Part shown: positions 58,828 to 64,000 of the stretch, piece after piece
Position numbering within the stretch: the first letter of the stretch is position 1
How the letters are laid out: each line of letters opens with the position of its first letter
Source of the DNA: Pseudomonas putida W15Oct28
Lineage (GTDB): Bacteria; Pseudomonadota; Gammaproteobacteria; Pseudomonadales; Pseudomonadaceae
DNA: 64,000 nucleotides
Direction: 5' to 3'
Assembly (NCBI RefSeq): GCF_000708715.2
Contig: NZ_JENB01000010.1
Location: 62,001-126,000, forward strand
Made by a program: the position numbers and the translations under genes
The notes under the pieces: generated by a model
The model's input: only the letters and a program-made list of their open reading frames with translations
Databases searched by the model: none
Told to the model about the DNA's origin: nothing

Positions 58828-58932
58828 GGAAACCGTCCTTGATAGTTGCATTACAGGGGTTGAGCTTACCTCAATGACGCCCAATCCATCACATGCTGCC
58901 TTCCAGCCCGCTGCAACACACTAAAACCCAAG

Positions 58933-61083
58933 TCAGTACTTCCAGGTCACCGAAGCCGTCAGGTTGCGTGGAGCACCGTAGCTGGCGGTTGTCGCGTTGT
59001 TGTACAGCGATAGCAGGTATTTGCGGTCGGTGACGTTGTTCAGGTTCAGCGACGTGCTCCAGTTGCTGTCGATGTCGTAGCTTGTCATCAGGTCAACCAG
59101 GCCGTAGGCGTTCTGGTGGATGGCGCTGTTGGTGTCATTCTCCACGCCGGTCTGCCAGCTGACACGGGCGCCAACCTTCATCTGTGGCAGGGTCGGCAAG
59201 CGGTAGGTGACCAGGCCGCGCAAGCTGTGGGTCGGCACATATTTGCGCGCACGCTCGCCGTTGTCATCGTCAATCCGTACATAGGTGTAGCCCGCGAGCA
59301 GGTCCAGCCCCGACGCCACTTCGCCGGAGGCTTGCAACTCTACGCCGTGGCTCTTGAAGTCGCCCGGTGTGTAAACCTCTTGAACCCCGTCGAACCCGGC
59401 ATCCACTGCCACGTTGCGCTGCTCGGTCTTGAACAGCGCAGCGGTCAGGTGCAGGTGTTCGTCCATCACGCTGCCCTTGACGCCCACTTCCATGCTCTTT
59501 CCTTCCAGAGGGTCGAGCAGCTTGCCGTCGGTACCGACCACGTTGTACTGCGGGTTGTAGATCTTGGTCCAGCTGCCGTAGATGCTCCATGCCTCGTTCA
59601 GGTCATAGACCAGGCCAGTGTAGGGCGTGACCTTGCCATGGGCACGTGTGGAGTGTTCCGAACCGTAGCTCTCACCCTTGCCGTCGGCGCTGAGCATGCG
59701 TGCACCGGCTATCCAGTGCAGGTTGTCGGCCAGGCTGAAGCGTGCCCCGGCGAAGACGCTTTTTTGCGTGTCCTGGAAGTTCTGCGCCAGGTCGTCACTG
59801 GTGACGCCAAACGAGGGCATCGGCGTATTGCCCGCCAGGATGCCCGAGAACGAAGTGTTGAAGAAGCTGCCATGTTCCAGGTCTTCGTCGTACTCCTGGC
59901 CTTTCTGATGCGTGCGCCCATACGCGGCCCCGAAGGTCAGTTGGTGTTCGCGACCGAACAGGCTGAACGGGCCTTGCACCTTGGCCTCGCCCAGCAGTTG
60001 GTGTGCCTCGCTGCGGGTGTGGTTGGCATACGCGTCGGCAACATCACCGGAGACGCCACCCACATAAAGCATGTTGGTGTTCTGCTTTTCCTGCTGCCCG
60101 GTGGCCGTGAGCGTGGCGTTCCAGTCATTGCCGAAGTCATGCTTCAGCTCGACGAAGGCCCGCTGGGTGTGCAGGTTCCAGTAGGTCCACGGCTGCCCGA
60201 TGCTGCTGCTGCGGCCGCTGTAATGAATGGCATTGCCGTCGTTGTCCACCAGCGGCAGGTTGCCCCAGGTGCTGCCGTTGGAGTCACTGTTGTGCTGGGA
60301 GAAACCCACGGTCACAGTGTCGACATCGGATACATCGAACGCCAGCAGGCCGGCAGCGACGTTGCGCTCGTGGCTGTAGCGGTCCATCCACGAATTGCCC
60401 TTGTCGTGGGAATAGATGAAGCGGCCACGCACATTGCCGCTGTCGGTCAGCGGGCCGGCAACATCCACGTCGATGCGGCGGCTGTCCCATGAGCCGACGC
60501 TGGTATCGACCTGCGCCTGGAAGGTGTCGGTTGGGCGTTTACGCACGAAATTGACAGTGGCCGACGGGTTGCCGGCGCCACTCATCAAACCATTGGCGCC
60601 GTGCAATACATCGATTTGCTCGTACTCGGCCAGGTCCTGGTCACCTACCAGCGTGCTGCTTACGAAGGGCATGCCCATGCCGTCGTATTCGAAGGTATTG
60701 ATATCGAAGCCACGCGAGGTGAATTCGGTGCGGTCGGTTTCCGTTTGCTCGACGGTTACCGAGGGTGCTGCGCGCAGTGCGTCCTTGATACCGGTGATCT
60801 TGAAATCGTCCAGCGCCTGGCGGGTGATGGTCGTCACACCTTGAGGTGTCTGCCTGTCGGTCAGGCCCAGTTTGGTGGTGCTGGAAGAAGCCCTGCCTTC
60901 GTAGCCCTGGCTCACGCCATCCACCGCTTCGCTGGTGCTGTCGATCTCGGTCGCGGGCAGGGTGAGGTTGTCGGCGGCATGAACGACAGGCATGGCGCTG
61001 CATGCGCCGACCAGCAGGAGGCGGGCAGGGAGGTGACGTTTCAAGGGAGAAGTCCTGAGGCGGGAGAATGGTAATGGGGGCAT
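58933..61083 (-). CDS. TonB-dependent siderophore receptor without signalling domain
   Basis: 716 residues. A signal peptide leads into the plug (DRQTPQGVTTITRQALDDFK, GANGLMSGAGNPSATVNFVRKRP) and a barrel ending in SVTWKY. There is no STN domain, in contrast with the two other receptors in this window, so it imports without signalling. The plug resembles FhuE-type receptors; the siderophore is unknown. No sigma or anti-sigma gene adjoins. An AT-rich Fur-like region precedes it. Confidence 0.9.
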   Translation of the reverse strand: MPPLPFSRLRTSPLKRHLPARLLLVGACSAMPVVHAADNLTLPATEIDSTSEAVDGVSQGYEGRASSSTTKLGLTDRQTPQGVTTITRQALDDFKITGIKDALRAAPSVTVEQTETDRTEFTSRGFDINTFEYDGMGMPFVSSTLVGDQDLAEYEQIDVLHGANGLMSGAGNPSATVNFVRKRPTDTFQAQVDTSVGSWDSRRIDVDVAGPLTDSGNVRGRFIYSHDKGNSWMDRYSHERNVAAGLLAFDVSDVDTVTVGFSQHNSDSNGSTWGNLPLVDNDGNAIHYSGRSSSIGQPWTYWNLHTQRAFVELKHDFGNDWNATLTATGQQEKQNTNMLYVGGVSGDVADAYANHTRSEAHQLLGEAKVQGPFSLFGREHQLTFGAAYGRTHQKGQEYDEDLEHGSFFNTSFSGILAGNTPMPSFGVTSDDLAQNFQDTQKSVFAGARFSLADNLHWIAGARMLSADGKGESYGSEHSTRAHGKVTPYTGLVYDLNEAWSIYGSWTKIYNPQYNVVGTDGKLLDPLEGKSMEVGVKGSVMDEHLHLTAALFKTEQRNVAVDAGFDGVQEVYTPGDFKSHGVELQASGEVASGLDLLAGYTYVRIDDDNGERARKYVPTHSLRGLVTYRLPTLPQMKVGARVSWQTGVENDTNSAIHQNAYGLVDLMTSYDIDSNWSTSLNLNNVTDRKYLLSLYNNATTASYGAPRNLTASVTWKY

Positions 61084-61107
61084 TTCTGTGCGAATGAGAA
61101 GCTACAT

Positions 61108-61141
61108 CAAATGAGAAAATATATTGATAAATAATTTTTCA
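61108..61141. promoter_or_regulatory. Candidate Fur-binding region of the third receptor
   Basis: The AT-rich stretch from CAAATGAGAAAATATATTGA to ATAATTTTTCAT contains repeats of the NAT(A/T)AT hexamer, 25-58 bases before the receptor ATG. The remaining gap up to 61416 shows no gene. Confidence 0.4.
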
Positions 61142-61416
61142 TGCTTCTTCACATCGCGAGCAGCCATGAAAACAATGGTTACATTGCCTTGCGCCGCCTT
61201 GCGGCTGTCAGGGCCATAGTTCATGCGTGTTCCGGGTTATCGCTCGAATCGGCAGGCGCACCGCTGGTCGCGTTGTCTTAGCGGGCTGTGGATTTGATCC
61301 GGATTTTGTACGATGATTTTCGTATTGGCAGGGGTGAGTTATGAAGATCGGCTTCAGGGAGGCCCAGCGCGCATTCTTTTTATCGAACCTGACACCTGGT
61401 TCATAAGCGTTCACCA

Positions 61417-62064
61417 GTGAGTACCCAGATCATGAAGATTCTGTTCGAAGGGGATAGCGGAAAAGCACTGTGCGAGCACTGCCAGGCAGTGGTGCCCACT
61501 CGCTATACCCGACGCGATGTACCGTTCAGCGATGGCAAGGGGTTGGCCAGGGACATTCTGGTGGGCGTGTGTACCCATTGCGATGGCGTGGTTGCGCTGC
61601 CACCGCAATCCACGCCAGCCATTCACGAGGCGCGCCAGCAGCAGCTCAAGTCGATCGAGGCGCGTTTGCCGGCGGTCTACCTGGATGTGCTGGATGCGGC
61701 CATGCATGCGGTCAGTCGCGAGGCGGGGGCCAATCTGCGCAAGTTGTTTCTTGCGTACTATTTCCAACAGTTGGCGCAGGTGCAGCAGGATGGGCAATTG
61801 CAGGCTGCGCACCAAACATTCGTCCAGGCGCTGAATGAACAGAGAGAGCAGCGCGGGCTCGCGCGCTCCAGTGCTACGCGACGGTTGTCGATGAAGGTCA
61901 ACCCGCACATGGCGCAGGACATGCTTGCGCTGCAACAACAAACAGGGGTGAACCAGACCGAGTTGTTGAAGGCTGTGATCGCTCTTATCCAGGCAGATGT
62001 ACTGGAGGAGCAGGACGAGGAAGTGATTCTGGCCCTGCAACGGCTGGCGCGGTTGGCTCTTTGA
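61417..62064 (+). CDS. Zinc-ribbon protein, unknown
   Basis: 215 residues. The N-terminus has two CxxC pairs (ALCEHCQAVVP and GVCTHCDGVVALPP) 30 residues apart, a YgiT/MqsA-like zinc ribbon. The rest is helical (QQQLKSIEARLPAVYLDVLD, ANLRKLFLAYYFQQL) with a final NQTELLKAVIALIQAD that resembles a ribbon-helix-helix-like end. It is not an evident toxin-antitoxin member since no partner adjoins. The start is GTG at 61417 or ATG at 61432. Confidence 0.7.
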   Translation: MSTQIMKILFEGDSGKALCEHCQAVVPTRYTRRDVPFSDGKGLARDILVGVCTHCDGVVALPPQSTPAIHEARQQQLKSIEARLPAVYLDVLDAAMHAVSREAGANLRKLFLAYYFQQLAQVQQDGQLQAAHQTFVQALNEQREQRGLARSSATRRLSMKVNPHMAQDMLALQQQTGVNQTELLKAVIALIQADVLEEQDEEVILALQRLARLAL

Positions 62065-62236
62065 TGGGCACAAGCCACGCGAAGTTGTGAGGGGTGCAAG
62101 GAATATTCAGGGAAGGCCTGCTTGGTCCTACAAGAAAGAATCAGTTTTTTTCCCTTCCGTGTAGTCCATTTCTGAATCATCCTTTTCAAGCCGTTTCGCC
62201 ATTGCGATGGAAACCTGAGCCCCCTAGTCTCGACCT

Positions 62237-62416
62237 GTCGTTGCAAATTCAACGACCGGGTCTGCAAGCCCGGGGAAGTATCGAAAGCGTGCTCACCCTC
62301 TAGCCGTTGGCCTGCGCCAATGGTTGTGCTTAATGGTGGCTGCGTGCGGGTGACCTTCGGGTCAGCCGGGTTTCTCGATCTTCCCCGGTCTTGCAGGCCC
62401 GTACGCAGCCGCCACC
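62237..62416 (+). ncRNA. Highly structured leader upstream of the DUF6124-like gene
   Basis: Several complementary segments lie in 180 bases. GTCGTTG/CAACGAC (62237-62256). CGGGTCTGCAAGCCCGGGGA.. (62257-62286) is nearly complementary to 62372-62401. TTGGC CTGC GCCAA (62306-62319). GGTGGCTGCGT (62335-62345) pairs with ACGCAGCCGCCACC (62403-62416), enclosing TGACC TTC GGGTCA. The long-range pairs cross, so they form either a pseudoknot or alternative folds. It ends 54 bases before the ATG. The 400-base gap has no other feature. RNA function is inferred. Confidence 0.5.
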
Positions 62417-62470
62417 CATTCTCTGCAAGGGATGGGGTGTGGTTTTCTCTCACGAAATCGAGATGTGACC

Positions 62471-62728
62471 ATGCTCAAAATTGTCCCGGATCCACCCATT
62501 TCCTCCGACCCATCGCACCACCTGGAAGACACTCTGATCCAGGCCACCGAATACGTACTCTGTGCCTTGTCCGTAGGCCATCACGCCATCTCCACGCTAC
62601 CCAAGTCTCCCGCCACCATCATGACTCTGGCGGTCATGCATGAAGTGGAGGCTGTGCGTTCGTTGCTGGAGTCGGCGATTGCGCAGGTGCAGCTCAGGGG
62701 CAGGCCGCAGATACATACGTTGCATTGA
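62471..62728 (+). CDS. Small DUF6124/DUF3077-like protein
   Basis: 85 residues, MLKIVPDPPISSDPSHHLED onward, with a helical, mostly hydrophobic middle (TEYVLCALSVGHHAISTL) and VMHEVEAVRSLLESAIAQVQ. This is the style of the small Pseudomonas-specific DUF6124 proteins found in clusters with DUF3077 genes. GAGATG stands upstream of the ATG. No function is known. Confidence 0.6.
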   Translation: MLKIVPDPPISSDPSHHLEDTLIQATEYVLCALSVGHHAISTLPKSPATIMTLAVMHEVEAVRSLLESAIAQVQLRGRPQIHTLH

Positions 62729-62748
62729 TGGCACGGGCTGCGCCCGTG

Positions 62749-62773
62749 TTCGCGGGTGAACCCGCTCCCACAG
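62749..62773. repeat. Single REP unit
   Basis: TTCGCGGGTGAACCCGCTCC continuing CACAG, with a partner half GCACGGGCTGCGCCCGTG just before it. It lies between the DUF6124-like and DUF3077 genes. Confidence 0.75.
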
Positions 62774-62875
62774 GATAGGGGGAGCAGCCCCAGGTTCTGA
62801 CTACTTCGCGACCGCGTAGCAGGGCCGTTGCAATAGGGCAGCTTCACTGGCCGGCAAAATCAGAAGAGGTTTCAG

Positions 62876-63163
62876 ATGGATAAAGAGTTGGATGACGACA
62901 CCGGTACCTTGGGCCTGACTGTAGGCTCGGCCACGTTTCTGGACGGTATCATCGACGGCAAGAAGCTGTTCCGTGTCGAACCCGGTAACTGCTGTGACCA
63001 TGCCGTCGAACAGGCCTCGGTGTTGATGGACTGCTCGCGGCGCGCATCGTTTATCGGGGTGATGGACAACGAACCGGTGCTGGTCTGGGCGTCGCACTTT
63101 CTTTGCGACATGGCCAAGGCCTTGATGGATGACGCGCACATGGGCATGCGCAAAAACCGGTGA
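62876..63163 (+). CDS. DUF3077 family protein
   Basis: 95 residues. The diagnostic stretch is KLFRVEPGNCCDHAVEQASV followed by LVWASHFLCDMAKALMDDAH. DUF3077 proteins are small, Pseudomonas-restricted and often in tandem sets with DUF6124 genes. Function unknown. The ATG at 62876 has AGAGG about 10 bases upstream. Confidence 0.82.
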   Translation: MDKELDDDTGTLGLTVGSATFLDGIIDGKKLFRVEPGNCCDHAVEQASVLMDCSRRASFIGVMDNEPVLVWASHFLCDMAKALMDDAHMGMRKNR

Positions 63164-63281
63164 GTTAGCAGCAAGCGGCGATGTTGCGCAGGCAACAGTG
63201 ATCCGACAGCGTGTTTGACCACATGCAGCCAACATCGCCGGCCCATATCGCTAACGCGTTGAAAGTAAAGCAACTCAGCCG

Positions 63282-63298
63282 TTGGCACAGTTGCTGCT
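63282..63298 (+). promoter_or_regulatory. Candidate sigma-54 promoter of sfnG
   Basis: TTGGCACAGTTGCTGCT has GG and GC separated by exactly 10 bases, the -24/-12 spacing of RpoN promoters. TTGGCAC is a full -24 match; the -12 half is CTGCT against TTGCW. It ends 41 bases before the sfnG start. Sfn genes are known to depend on the sigma-54 activator SfnR. Confidence 0.6.
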
Positions 63299-63339
63299 CC
63301 TGTCCCCTTGAACCCCAAGGATTCTCAAGGAGCCACCCT

Positions 63340-64000
63340 ATGAGCCACACCCCGATCAAGTTCGCCTACTGGGTACCCAACGTCAGCGGTGGCCTGGTGG
63401 TCAGCACCATCGAGCAGCGCACCAGCTGGGACATCGACTACAACCGCAAGCTTGCGCAAATCGCTGAAAAATCCGGCTTCGACTACGCCCTGTCGCAAAT
63501 CCGCTTTACCGCCGGCTACGGCGCCGACAATCAGCACGAGTCGGTCACCATCAGCCACGCGCTGCTGGCCGCCACGGAAAAACTCAAGGTGATTGCTGCC
63601 ATTCTGCCTGGCCCGTGGAACCCGACGCTGGCGGCCAAGCAGTTGGCGAGCATCGACCAGTTCACCAATGGCCGCATCGCCATCAACGTGGTTTCGGGCT
63701 GGTTCAAGGGCGAGTTTCATGCGGTCGGTGAGCCGTGGCTGGACCACGACGAGCGCTATCGCCGTTCCGAGGAGTTCATCCGCGCGCTCAAGGGCATCTG
63801 GACGCAAGACAACTTCACCTTCAACGGCGACTTTTATCGCTTCCGTAACTACAACCTCAAACCCAAGCCGCTGCAGCAACCGCACCCGGAGATCTTCCAG
63901 GGCGGCAGTTCGCGTGCGGCGCGGGACATGGCCGCGCGGGTGTCGGACTGGTACTTCACCAACGGCAACAGCGTGGAAGGGATCAAGGCCCAGGTCGATG
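63340..64000 (+). CDS. sfnG: SfnG, FMN-dependent dimethyl sulfone monooxygenase (3' end outside window)
   Basis: The first 220 codons of a flavin-dependent luciferase-family monooxygenase. It starts MSHTPIKFAYWVPNVSGGLV and includes SIDQFTNGRIAINVVSGWFK, HDERYRRSEEF and QGGSSRAARDMAARVSDWYF, which match SfnG of P. putida. SfnG converts dimethyl sulfone to methanesulfinate in sulfur scavenging, with reduced FMN from a partner reductase. AAGGAG precedes the ATG at 63340. The gene runs off the window. Confidence 0.9.
   Translation, partial: MSHTPIKFAYWVPNVSGGLVVSTIEQRTSWDIDYNRKLAQIAEKSGFDYALSQIRFTAGYGADNQHESVTISHALLAATEKLKVIAAILPGPWNPTLAAKQLASIDQFTNGRIAINVVSGWFKGEFHAVGEPWLDHDERYRRSEEFIRALKGIWTQDNFTFNGDFYRFRNYNLKPKPLQQPHPEIFQGGSSRAARDMAARVSDWYFTNGNSVEGIKAQVD

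Noticed and set aside
59116..60492. Plus-strand frame opposite the third receptor
   Set aside because: Antisense shadow with no domain.
61417..62064. MqsA-type antitoxin
   Set aside because: The zinc ribbon is similar but no toxin gene adjoins and the C-terminal part is not the MqsA DNA-binding domain as far as I can see.

Overview
The window looks like the chromosome of a Pseudomonas of the P. putida group. The evidence is high-GC coding with GTG and TTG starts, the gene neighbourhood (lolCDE, queF, mlaA, rssBC, tal, dusA, the spu polyamine genes, sfnG) and many inverted pairs of the REP sequence GTGGGAGCGGGC..GCCCGCGAA. Species assignment is inference. No rRNA, tRNA or CRISPR array was seen.

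Layout. (1) 1-15.9 kb is core genome: the Lol lipoprotein exporter, a copper-type two-component system divergent from a cupredoxin gene, queF, a HAD protein, mlaA, a PilZ protein, rssB-rssC, a PhoD-like phosphatase, transaldolase and dusA. (2) 15.9-22.2 kb is an accessory insertion at the 5' end of dusA. It holds a frameshifted tyrosine integrase, an IS1182-family element with two nonsense codons, a GH39-like glycosidase gene, a 528-bp palindromic mobile-element-like unit and an IS5/IS427-type insertion sequence. (3) 22.2-35.8 kb carries an AraC/GyrI regulator, a complete cell-surface-signalling iron-uptake set (sigma, anti-sigma, receptor), a GFA protein, a DUF3455 protein, an ECF sigma/anti-sigma pair, a small methyltransferase, and a BvgS-like hybrid kinase overlapping an HD-GYP response regulator. 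(4) 35.9-39.5 kb is a second accessory patch: small unknown genes, a FimB-sized tyrosine recombinase and a predicted membrane-anchored nuclease-like protein of unfamiliar architecture. (5) 39.6-51.8 kb holds a second signalling receptor set, two unknown small genes, an NCS1 permease, two L,D-transpeptidase-like proteins, a DUF1330/PNPOx/SDR run and a LysR regulator. (6) 52.0-58.3 kb is a polyamine catabolism cluster (gamma-glutamylpolyamine synthetase, gamma-glutamyl-GABA hydrolase, SpuC aminotransferase) bracketed by two paralogous XRE-cupin regulators, followed by an MFS transporter. (7) 58.3-64 kb carries a nucleotidyltransferase-like gene, a third siderophore receptor, a zinc-ribbon protein, two small DUF6124/DUF3077-type genes behind a highly structured leader, and the start of sfnG behind a candidate sigma-54 promoter.

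The least explained elements are the DUF559-TM-OB protein (37.7-38.9 kb), the structured leader at 62.2-62.4 kb, the 528-bp palindromic unit at 20.7-21.2 kb, and an intergenic repeat family with core TTCGACCCATAGC, one copy of which is split by the IS1182 element.
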